Below, in pieces: positions 46,882 to 57,248 of a stretch of 64,000 nt of DNA. A program made the translations under genes and the position numbers. Positions within the stretch are counted from its first letter, which is position 1. Every line of letters starts with the position of its first letter. Origin of the DNA: Pisolithus tinctorius (Eukaryota; Basidiomycota; Agaricomycetes; Boletales; Pisolithaceae); contig JANFAH010000001.1 of NCBI GenBank assembly GCA_024663395.1, positions 3,100,001 to 3,164,000 of the forward strand, read 5' to 3'. The notes beneath the pieces are model-generated. The model saw nothing but the letters and a program-made list of their open reading frames with translations. It did no database searches and was not told the origin of the DNA.

Positions 46882-47110
46882 ATGTTGCTTGATAGAAATT
46901 TGTATAGCACTGCTTGACCTTGTCCTGTGTAGGCAGCTTGAGGTATCGGGTGGGATCATATTGGTCAGTGCCTACACCCAGTGTGACAGCCTCTTCTTCT
47001 AAATGTGCACTTTTCAAAGATGTCGATGATTTTTCAGCCCTCTTTTGTTTCCGAGCTCCCATCCCCCGGTCACTCTCCTCCTTGGCTTCCAACCGTCGAC
47101 GGGCTAGTGG
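46882..47110 (-). pseudogene. Helitron A N-terminal fragment
   Basis: Reads EAKEESDRGMGARKQKRAEK, LKSAHLEEEAVTLGVG and LPTQDKVKQCYTNFYQATSN. It aligns with Helitron B at 38140-38370. It stops exactly at the TIR element boundary. Sequence further right is related to B only weakly (CTAGCCCGTCGACGG), so the 5' end of Helitron A is close or degraded. Confidence 0.8.
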
Positions 47111-49963
47111 TCGTCATGAAAGGTGCTCCAGAACACAATCAACCCTCTGGCAGCCGGGGGTCTTCAGCATAGAGTACTTAGATTGCCGTTGTCAGACTAA
47201 AGCTCAGGATGGTCACTATGGACGATGAACGCTATTCGTAGACAGTGCTGCATAGACTACACGCTGTAGAAGGTACTATAAAACTTATCTCCCTGTGACT
47301 AAGACACAGACGCAAACAGCAAGCAAGGTTAGCACCGATGCAGGCGGCACTTCCCGAGTATGATGTAGCACACAAAATCCCTGTGTAAGCATATGCTTAC
47401 CTTACCACTCACCACTTGCCACTTATGCACCACTCACACTATCGCTTCACGTTGTCACGTCTCCTATTCCCTCAATCGCACCCTCATCTGGGCATGCAGA
47501 TCCCTCCTGCTGTGTTGTACTGTTTGGACCCTGGGGGTATATATACTGGTGCTGCATGTATGTGCAGGTCGTCTCTTCTTTTTCCTTCTTTCCTCTCACT
47601 CGCTCTGTTGAGCATCTTGTATCAGCATATACGCTTGATTGTCTAATCCCCACACGCCTGTCCACATTCTGTCGTCGTTGTGAGCCGTTCTGAGTGTACT
47701 CACCCCACAGTGGTGAGTTCCACCCTGCCACCCCTCTTTCAAGGAAAGTGCTTGTGGCTCGCCCATTTGACTGTTGTCTACTGCACGGCTCAATCAGAAA
47801 AGGTTTGTGATGGGCGCACAGTGAAGATCATAGATAAAAGCAAGTTCATGGTGTGCTGATCAGTCGAATTTCATGGCCCGTGCAACCTAGACAAAGGAGG
47901 TCCACGACCCCAACCTTCAAGGGAGATGTTCAGTGTACTACCAAACCACTGCATGTCCTCCGACGAGAGCAGCCAATGATGGACGGATGTCCCTCAGGAA
48001 TGAGATGACAAAATCATGAATTGAGTTGCTCGCAGTCTCCATAGTAGCCTGTGAGGGCCGTCCACTGGAGTGTTGCGAGGCAAAGATGCCGACTCAACAC
48101 AAAAATTATGGTTACGAGTTGGTCGGTTACGAAGCACAGCAGCTCCATCTCTACCATACTGAAAGCAGAGAGCATGTTACAAAACTCGAGTAGTCGAGCA
48201 GTCGCAAAGTGAAGAGCAAATTTGTGGAAAGTGGGTAAACAGATGCGTGCATTTCCCTCCGCCAACCACGAAACGGACGAAGTCAGGAGAGCTTGAACAT
48301 TCGGACACACAAGTCATACTTACAGGTTCCGAGTTTGCGTACATGTGAAACAACCATCTCACAATGTATTTGGTAAAAAAATGTCCTGCAGGCCCATTTA
48401 AAATTGGTGAAAACCCTGGGAGTCGGGGATCATCGCATATAATCTTATCTGATTACGACCATGGGAAGTCATGCCTGTACACGATCATCTAATCTGATTA
48501 TGACCATGGGAAGTGGTGCCTGTACCAGATCATCTTATCTGATTATGGCCATAGGAAGGGTACCGTGTAAAGTCAGAGTCTGTCGGACAAGATGGCTTGA
48601 TACTCCGATCTTCCGACCGCTTTCGAATTTGAATGGCAACTTTATGACACCATGCAGAGCCATGCCCACAAGAATGCATGACCTTTAGGACGGACAGTCT
48701 GTTTTCCCAGGACAACGGTCGACCTGGTTTCCATGGTGTGCTTTTTGACATGTGCAGTGGTACTACCAGTTTCCAAGGACCAAGTATTCGTCGTGAGTAT
48801 GCCAAATGTCTAGTCCAGCAAGGTTCAGCCCATCTTTTTGTACGGAGTTGGCTATCAAGAGGTAGTATGCCCTGTCAGGGAACACTTTTTTTTACACAGC
48901 CGGGGAATCTTACCTTAACGCCCCGATGCAAATGGATACCTAAGGCTAGTCACTTGATCTTTCTTGGTGGGGCGTAGATCCCTGGCCTGGACACACTGCA
49001 TCTTGTGACACCTCCAGGTGTGCTCTGTCGCTATGTGTTGACGACGTACAGGTGACTCATCCAATTACCAGCACCTGCTCTGCTTTGTGCATCCAGCACA
49101 TCTCACCCCTATTCCTCTCTGCTTGTGCCAAGTCCCTGGTGACAATGTCCATTCTTAATCGTACCATATATCTCCTATACGATGCCAGTGTAATTCTTGG
49201 AAGACAGGTGTACTCACTCTTTCATTATCCAAGCACTGGCAATTGAACATTTCACACTGAAACCGTTGACTAAGTATGTCCATGGGACTTTTCGTCATCC
49301 CTCCATACTCATCCCTCTTTCCCCTGTAATCATAGCCTGCTTGTGGAAGTCACGCTCAGTAGCCCCATCACAAACTTTGTTGTCCTGTTCCTCAGGCCCG
49401 CAGAACATACCCTTTTGTTCAGACTTGTTTACGTAATTATAGCCAGTTTTAGTGGAGTAAGAAACACAAGATCGCCGCTGCACAAGTGAGCGCATTTCAT
49501 TTTCGTGCGTCGCTGCCGGTTGCCTTCAGCTCCTTCGCTTGGCGCAGCGTACCCAGAAAAGTGACTATGTAGGACTTATATGCGCAGAGGACAGAATAGA
49601 TCATGGTGAGGATGACAACCCGTTGTTCCTGGGTGACTCTTCTCTGAACAAGAATGCCGGCACCTTTGTAATTTGTAGGTCTTTTTCAGAAGGAAAACTC
49701 AGCTCAAATAGGCCTGTCTCCTAGATCGTGAAGGCTGAAAAATTCCTTCAGGGATGTTATGGGAATCCGAAAACATTCGGCTTTGATTCCCAAATGTCAC
49801 TTATCTGATAATCTTCTTGGCACTCCTGTTCACTGTCGCACAATGTCCTCTCGTTCACTTTTAAATCCCTTCGAACATCTCTCTCTATGACCGACTGCCC
49901 TGTTCCCTCACCACCTGCTTTCTTTCTGTCGGTCTTTCAGCCACGTCAGTGGTCATCCCAACA
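47111..49963. other. Gene-poor stretch between Helitron A and the ferric reductase
   Basis: No supported gene. It holds a 16-bp perfect palindrome GTAAGCATATGCTTAC at 47385-47400, a TATA-like GGTATATATACTGG near 47535 followed by CT-rich DNA (possibly an old LTR), and a 45-bp tandem repeat at 48449-48558. The last 100 bp before 49964 are C/T-rich, as expected for a fungal promoter/leader. Confidence 0.5.
48449..48558 (+). repeat. 45-bp tandem repeat, about 2.4 copies
   Basis: Units begin at 48449, 48494 and 48539, each with CTGATTAYGACCATGGGAAG and, in full copies, GCCTGTAC and GATCATCT. No coding role seen. Confidence 0.85.
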
Positions 49964-52072
49964 ATGTCTTCTGTACTCAGTGCATGGTCGAGTGAACACC
50001 CCGACCTTGATATGACTCTCGCATATCATCTCGACATTGCCATTTCTATCGTCATCATCATCTTTGCCTTGCTCAATGCCCCACGTGCACTCGCTCGCTT
50101 TGCAAACCACTCAGAAAGATTTTGTGGCCATATCTTGCGCTACGTTTCTTTGCATGACGATCCTCGCATCGACCCCGATGCCAACTCTAAAAAATGTGCA
50201 GTTGATATACACACTAGTTCGGCAGGGGATGACCTTACTTTCAATGCCCTTCCAGCTCTGCCTATGCAAATTCTTCAAGACACGAGTGGTCAAGAAAAAT
50301 TGATGCACATGCGCATGCTCTCGTCCCTCGTCCCCCCAGTGGCAGGCATTTTAAGTTGTCCTGTTCATGAAGAGTATACAATCAGACATGTCCTCCTAAT
50401 GGCTGGATATACTGCTATGGTTTTCTACTGTGGGTTTTATAAATCGAACCCTTTCTCCCACCCTTCGCAAGCAGGTTGGGTTATCACTTCTCAAGTACCT
50501 TTTGTGTACATGTTTGCAACCAAGAACAACATAGTCGGCGCACTAGTCGGTGCTGGATATGAGAGGGTGAGTTGGACATGCCAACATGTCATGACAATAT
50601 TGACTTTGTTCATCTGCAGCTTAACTACCTGCACTGACTCATGGGTCGCCTGGTCGTCATTGGAGCCAATGTCCACATGGTTGGTTATGGTATGTCACCA
50701 GTGTTTCAGTAACACAGACTATGGAGCATCCCCCTCTAGTTTACAAATGGACCCTTGCAGGGAAATTGTCTACTCAATTGGCCAAACCGTACATCCGTTG
50801 GGGTTTCGTTGCGCTCGTCTGTTTCGATCTCCTCGGAATTGGATCCACCCAATTCGTCAGATCCAGGTTTTACAATCTTTTTATCTTAACGCATGTGCTC
50901 GGATCGTTCATATTCTTGTTCGCTGTAAGTTATTGCTGTGCCCTCATTCGTGAAATTTCATATCTCACCTGCACATACAGGCTTGCTACCATCAACCGGT
51001 CTGCATTCCATTCGTCATAGCCGCATGTGTATTTTACGGTCTCGATCATCTCATACGTATTGCGAAGACTCACATCACTACCGCCACGCTCTGCCCTATT
51101 CCTGAGTTAGGACTCACGAAGATTGAAATTCCAACGCTCAATTCAGGTTGGCGAGTTGGCCAACACGTTCGCTTGCGTGTTCTTTCGACTGGTATGGGTT
51201 ACTTGGGCCTTACCGAGGTTCACCCCTTTACGATCACAAATATGGAGAGAACAGAAGAAGGAATGGTCTTGATGTGCAAGAAGACCGGGAGGTGGATGAC
51301 AAATGTATACAATGTATCTGTAATGGAAAAGTGTGGTGAACAGGGTGGTGGGGTTTACAAGAGTGTCAGGGTAATGGTTGAAGGGCCGTATGGTGAGTCC
51401 TTCAAGAGGAGAACTCCGATCCTTTGTGCTCAATATTTCCTTAGGAGGCATTGGTAACACGGTCTTGCCCAGCTACTCTGGTGTGCTGTTCGTCGTAGGA
51501 GGTAGTGGTATTTCGTTCGCATTGTCTGCGGCTCAGGAGCTTGTGCGGTCTGGGAATGTCAGCAATATGAGGGTCATCGATATCGTGTGGGGCATTCGCA
51601 ATGTCGGTGAGTTTCTCGTATTGAGTCTACATGACATCCTTTACTGATTCGGATGCTTTGTGCAGCCTCTCTGATGCCAATGATACCACTCTTTACTTCG
51701 CTCGTTGAGCAGAACACATTGGCCCGTCTCAGAGTTTCGGTGTTCTATACCCGTGCATCGATTGGGTCGTCTGATGTTATGTATCTCTCACCTGGGGTGA
51801 CTCTTGCCCCTGGTCGTTTTGACGCCGCAAAGTTCCTGGATGATGTTGTCACCTCCACGCAGAGCGGAGGAGATGCCACAGGAGTCTTCGTCGGTGTCTG
51901 TGGGCCACCTGCACTCGCCAGAGATGTCGAGGGCATCGTCAGGACTTTCGATGCGCGCCAGAAGAGAATGGTTGGAGGTGTCGAGCTTCACAACGAGTGA
52001 GTATTTATGTAACCTGTCGCCAAGGATATTCTCCTAACCATCTATCATCCTTTCAGAGTATTTGGGTGGTAA
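49964..52072 (+). pseudogene. Ferric reductase (FRE/NOX-type flavocytochrome) with one in-frame TGA
   Basis: Plasma-membrane metalloreductase that passes electrons from NADPH via FAD and two haems to extracellular Fe3+ or Cu2+. Seven exons: 49964-50566, 50620-50689, 50740-50924, 50981-51392, 51445-51606, 51666-51996, 52057-52072. The first segment is AYHLDIAISIVIIIFALLNA. Haem helices carry LNYLH and VHMVGY, then LFILTHVLGSFIFLFAACYH. The FAD site is HPFTITN, the NADPH loop is VLFVVGGSGISFALS, and the canonical end is VFGW. The codon after LNYLH at 50635-50637 is TGA where the family has Arg, so it would truncate the protein near residue 206. All other exons stay open, so the lesion is recent, or a sequencing error. 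Confidence 0.85.
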
Positions 52073-52530
52073 TGGCCTGGATGCGAGTGTCGATAACCCT
52101 CATGCAACCCCAGTGTTTCGAGTTGACCGCAGCTAAAGATTTGGTACCTTTCTGCAGTCACCGCCAGCTGGCTGGGCAGCTACACCGGTGCATTTTTTAA
52201 TACCAAGCTGGTGAAACCCAAGTGTCCAAATGTATCGTTGTATGTGGATACGTAAAACTGTATATATCTCAAGCAGAATGATTTACAGGCAGTCATATTA
52301 TCTCGCGTCATTGGAGAGATTCGTGTCAGCAACTACTTACCAGATATAAACGGAAATACAGTCAAGGGGGGTAACATTACCCAGCTCGCTCGCCCGGGCG
52401 GATCAGGAAGAGTTCCAGACTGTCCCAAACAATCGATTGGTAAGCCAAGCGAGTGACTCCTGAGACGAAAGGAAAAAGTGCGAATTGACCAGAAGAGAAG
52501 ACGGTAGCAGTTTCAGCAATGAAGCGATAT

Positions 52531-53924
52531 CTACACTATACTAAGTCTTGAGTCCATGCACAACATCGTCCACTGCAGCCCAATTGTCATTCTTGACCGT
52601 GCTTCAGGATTCGGTGACATGAATTGGCTGGATACCTCGACAAGCGCTGTGTCAGCTGTGTGCACCAGAAGCTGACACAGTGCTTGTAGTGTCTTACCGG
52701 AACTCCACAAATCCGCGAGCTTCGGCTTGTACCATTCTCCAGCACGGAGTTCCCAGGCCATGTAGTTCCCTGCGTCAATGACGCTAAGATATCCTCGGCC
52801 AGGCTTGGAAACACGGATGGACACAGCAGAGCCGATAATAGATAGACGACCACCTTCGGGATGGATGATAATGCGCAACACCACGCTCGTGCATAAATGC
52901 GACTGCTTCGACAAGCTGCAGAACGACAGGCCACAGTTGTCGGCACGTATTTCTGAGGGATTCCAGCCATCCCCGGCGTTTGGCATAGATATGACGGTGC
53001 CGCCCTCAACGGGCTAGAAGTGAGCATCGAAGATTTGTGGTTCGCAGGTGATTGGATCTCCCAAAGGTATCGAAGTACCTCAACTTCATTGTCACGGTCC
53101 ACGAATTTGAGGAATGCCGAACTTATTACCAATCTGACTGGAGATAACAGCAATGCGAGGGTCTAGGCGACATGTTAGTCTAAAGGACAGGCAAATGTTG
53201 TGGCACTCGCCGCAAAAACAACGTAGTCGATACGGTACTATAATTGGCCTGTTCCTCCTTTTGAATAGTGCCCATCATGGTGGCACCAGGCATCGTTTCT
53301 GGAACCTGTCTGCTAAATGATAGAACGCTCTTTGCCTTGACGCAAATTGTTGCGAGTAAATACTTCTTTTCCTGGTTAAAAGCGCTGGAAACAACTGTGA
53401 TTTCTCGCACCAGATTGTACACCTCGCGCAAGAAATCCAATGCGTCCGGCGTTTCCTTAAGATTAAAATCGCTCCGATAGATACACACCTATGTTTCCGT
53501 TACCATCGTGGATAGTAGTCAACAGAGCAGCCGACCGGACCGCATCTCCGCTATTGACAATGAAACCGTTGGTCCCGTCCTCAGAATCCTTGCCATAAGC
53601 TCTTATTCAGTGCGGGCACATGCGATAGCTTGAATAAACATTTGGGTGCGGTCACTTTCGTTCTTTTGGGAACACACGAGAAATGGAATGAAGTGGGTGA
53701 AAAGACCAGACAAGGTAGGAGGTTCGCCGTCGTGCTCCTCGACTGCTTTCAGCAGATCGCCCATGACGTAGCCCTTGAATGAGACTGGATTCCCGATAGA
53801 TCTGTTTCGAATCGTTATGCAGCGACATGGAGAACTGGGGGCAACTAGTTACCAGACACGATATCCCCAGGAAACCACCGTCATCTTGAAGCAGCACTAC
53901 CGGTGTCATACGAAGGTCATCCAA
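52531..53924 (-). pseudogene. Protein kinase-like gene, degraded
   Basis: Recognisable kinase fragments occur in shifting frames on the minus strand: RDNEVEVLRYL, VISMPNAGDGW (hinge-like), LVEAVAFMHERGVAH (start of the catalytic loop, but the HxD-Asn residues that should follow are not intact), and NYMAWELRAGEWYKPKLADLWSSGKTL, like the APE/DLWSxG region of kinases. Upstream parts read GDLLKAVEEHDGEPPTLSGL and SDFNLKETPDALDFLREVYN. The two halves are joined only through stops and frameshifts or unplaced introns. Kinase activity is doubtful. A pseudokinase with poorly resolved introns is the alternative. Confidence 0.45.
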
Positions 53925-54285
53925 CCTACCAGGATCAATTTTTCAACCTAGGGCCTACCCATGATGACCACCGTCTGATATTCCAGGCTGTGTTCCTCAA
54001 AGATGGAAAGGGCGGGCGGATGGAAACTCAGCCCATTGAAGGAGTGGCCTTTGTATTGTGTACATCACCTACACACGGAGTACAACGGTTGCCCAGCAGC
54101 GGGTGTCAGTAAAATGTTCGGACTCGAGACAGGTGAAAACAACGGGAATGACAATGTGCCCTAATAAATAAGGAGAACAAAGTGATGTTCACTCCAAGAC
54201 TACACCGGGATATGATAGCTATGAGCGATAGCGGGTAGAGGAAATGTTCGAACGGAAGGTATCATTTTTGAATGTTCAAGTTGTG

Positions 54286-55250
54286 TTAAAACCCAGTACC
54301 GAACAGCGACGCGCCGACGATCACTGCAAGACCGGCAGCCTGCCATGTAGATGACCCTGCGAAGCTATGGGGAGCACCGTTAGGGACTGAGAAATAGGTC
54401 AGCAGAGCAGTTACGTGTGCAATCACTCAGGGAACGTACCCAAACCGGAACCAGACGAAGAACTGCCGCCGGACGTAGTTCCTCCAGAAGTTGAGGTAGT
54501 AGATGGGGAGGCCACGATAGCCGAAGCAGAGGAGGTAGAGCTTCCGCTACCTCCAGCGATAGCATGGGTGGCGGATGTGGTGGATGGAGAAGCAAAAGTG
54601 GGGGAAGCTACATGGGACGAAGTGGTAGCAACAAAGGTAGCCGACGCGGACGAGCCTCCGCTACTGCCTCCGCTACTACCCCCGCCTGTGCTACCTCCAC
54701 CGCTGCCACCAGCAGAGCAGGTATCCATCCCAACCGTGCAGCTTGATCCAGTAGGGCAGCCTGGATACGGTATAAGCAAATGGAAACCTATCATAGCGTT
54801 GCAAGACAATGTACTCACAACCACCAAATTCGTCATTGCAGCAGCTGTAACCGGGGTCGCAGCACCCACTGTCGTTGGCGCAGCACGTAGTACCGTTCGG
54901 ACAACTAGCAAGTTCGTCGCACTACCAACCAGTCAGCATCGATAACTCCACTCTTTGTTAGATAGACACTTACACAGTAGTCGCCAATAAGGGCACAGGA
55001 GTCGGGGAAGTTGGTACACTGTTCTGTAAAGATGTTCTGTGAGACCGGTGTGAAGAAGGATCGCAGGCAATGACATACGATAACCAGTAGGACATCCTGA
55101 CTGCCTCTGCGCGAACTTTGAGCTACGCCCCAAGAGCCCGATGAGGACACTGGGCGAGTGTGGGTTGTGTACACGCTGCGAGTCGTCCGCGTGAACGAAA
55201 GCGAACTGAGCAGAGAGCAACAAAGACGCGATGTAGAGGAGACGGAGCAT
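54286..55250 (-). CDS. Secreted Cys-rich protein with Ser/Gly-rich stalk and GPI-anchor-like tail
   Basis: Five exons (55079-55250, 54974-55023, 54819-54921, 54440-54760, 54286-54386) join in phase to 248 aa. A signal peptide, MLRLLYIASLLLSAQFAFVHA, is followed by a Cys-rich module: CPTGYQQCTNFPDSCALIGD, then CPNGTTCCANDSGCCDPGYS and CCNDEFGGCCPTGSSC, a spaced CC-pair pattern reminiscent of granulin-like folds. A long Ser/Gly/Thr stalk follows, then a hydrophobic C-terminus (WQAAGLAVIVGASLFGTGF) without a charged tail, as in GPI-anchored cell-wall proteins. No named family. The all-phase agreement supports the model well. Confidence 0.75.
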
Positions 55251-57248
55251 AACGGTGGTTCGTCGCCGGATAAACGGTCGCTGAGGGGAGATTTGACAAG
55301 AGAGCAGACATTTTATATACGAAGGTGACACGGGGGAAGTTGTGGGTTGCTGTGATTAATTGGTTTCTCCAGGGACACGATTGTCGGTCAAGACAATTAT
55401 TTGATGCCGCAAGCGAATACCTTGGCGAGGGACGACGACGGAACAACGTAGACACACTGTGTGGACGAGGCAGTGTCACTGTCAACCCTTGTCAACCTCG
55501 CCCAATTTTGCCAATGCCAAGGCGTCTTCCCAGACTTCGTGTAGTAGGGGGACCGCACAGCCCGGTGGCACCAATACAGGGACAACCTTCCAGAAGAGCC
55601 AAGCCATTGAGTTGTACGAGGTATTGTACCTTGACAGACCCATTAATGCTGTTCCGGTCTGCTGGTCAGCTACAGTGATGAGTTCATGTTCCGGCCTCAC
55701 AAAACACGCTCCACGATTTGAAGTCGTCCGGCACATCATCAACATCGAGTCACTAGATAGCGGAAGGTACGCAAAGCAGAGTTGATCTCCGCAATACTTA
55801 GTGGATTACTGGAGTCTGGTGGTCTCGCCGATCAGCGGTCCTGGTCCCTGCCCAGTCTAACCTAGAAGCCGTGCTGGGCGCTCGCTTCCGTGAGGTACAT
55901 TCTACTCGTCTTTCACCATGCTACACTAATGCATGCATACATACGTACCTGCCAACCAATCCAGTCCCAATATCGGGCCGCACGCATATACTTCAGTCGT
56001 CAGCGTCTGCCAGACTCGCAGAATTTCCGGACATGTTCTCTTCCTAGACACGCGCACTGTAGTTCAGTCGAATTCATCATAATGCCAAGACAATGGCACA
56101 CGAAACCGGGTGCGCATCCATCAAGTATCGGCTAACTTAGCCTCCAAACCCTAAAAACGCATGATGATGCGGTAATCAAACGTTGCTGCAGGTCAGGCAC
56201 CAATTCCCTCAAAACTGTCACCTTGGTCAGCACACGAACACAAGGCAGGCAAAAAAAAAAAAGGAATGACATGCAGCTCTTGGCCTGCCACGTATATGTG
56301 TAAAAGTCCCGACACTTCCCTTCGCACTCACTAGGTTCGCGTGTGCACTTAATCCTTGTCCTCCCTGCTTCACATGTGCGCTGAAGAAATCTCCAACTTC
56401 CTGGCCAGCTCCTTTACTACATTTTTGAAAACTGTTCGACTGAAGGAGTTCGTCATTTAATCGATTTCACCGGTGCAGACAAATCCCGAGCGACCCGTCT
56501 TCCGCACGATTTTGTGTCCATTGGTGACCAGTGATCTTGGTAGCTAGCTCCGCGCCCCTACCACTGCACATATGTGCACTGAAAGATGCGCCGTTGCGAG
56601 CACTACTGATCTTGGTCATCCCTTTCTAGGGGCTACAGCAAATCAAACCAATTACAACTCGGATCATTGGCAGTAGATTGTTCTGTGAACTCCTAACCTG
56701 GCTGGCGTCGAGCGCTTCAAGCAACGTTCCAGATATGTCTGTTGATGGATCATATCAGAAACATCACGAATGACCAACGTTGCGAACGACACCCGGCGAC
56801 TGGGGCTGACTTATCGTAAGTACACCATTTATCCGTCTTAAGGTATATTCCTCAACGGCCGGTTTCCATGGGAATGGCTAAAAAGTTGTAAACAGTGCAG
56901 ACTTTCAGGTTCTTTCCGAGAAGGGCTTCGTGCACCACCTTATGCCTATTGTGCTCCTCGGTTTGTGGTCAAGAATGACAAAATTGATGGGTTCTGAACA
57001 ATACATGATAGATTGGTATGGGTTGGTTTGTAACAACACGGCTGACATCGCACAGGAACTGGAAATCCTAGGACGTTTGTGGTACTGAAATCTGTCCAGC
57101 CGAAGGCAGCTTACATAATGTGCGTATTCTTCCAGTGACCAGCACCCTTCGATACAGGAGGTAAGTAGTATACACCAATGTTTGGGACCGCAGAACAAGC
57201 AATCATAGAGAAAATAGGAGACACGCGTTCGAAAATACGAAGAAACTT
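55251..57248. other. Intergenic, about 2 kb
   Basis: No convincing gene. A minus-strand frame at 55482-55745 (MLMMCRTTSNRGACFVRPEH and on) is open but has no recognised domain. A poly-A run lies at 56250-56261. The 3' UTR of the RING protein gene probably enters from the right. Confidence 0.5.

Larger units (their letters stand above)
11949..47110 (-). mobile_element. Helitron A, minus strand, split into blocks by three insertions
   Basis: A rolling-circle (Rep/helicase) transposon read from right to left. Its blocks are 46876-47110 (N-terminus), 19283-24449 (most of the Rep and helicase), 17254-17411 and 11949-12172 (helicase C-terminus). The gaps are filled by a 22.4-kb TIR element, a 1.87-kb TG..CA element and a copia element, each flanked by a target-site duplication. 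Removing an insertion with one TSD copy rejoins the helicase or N-terminal sequence at its breakpoint. Net coding length is close to 6 kb. It is closely related to Helitron B on the other strand. The outer ends were not located. Confidence 0.85.

Noticed and set aside
47385..47820. Solo LTR starting near the GTAAGCATATGCTTAC palindrome
   Set aside because: TATA-like and CT-rich features are suggestive, but I found neither a matching end nor a target duplication.
55482..55745. Minus-strand ORF as a BTB or kinase fragment
   Set aside because: The resemblance was too vague to name a domain.
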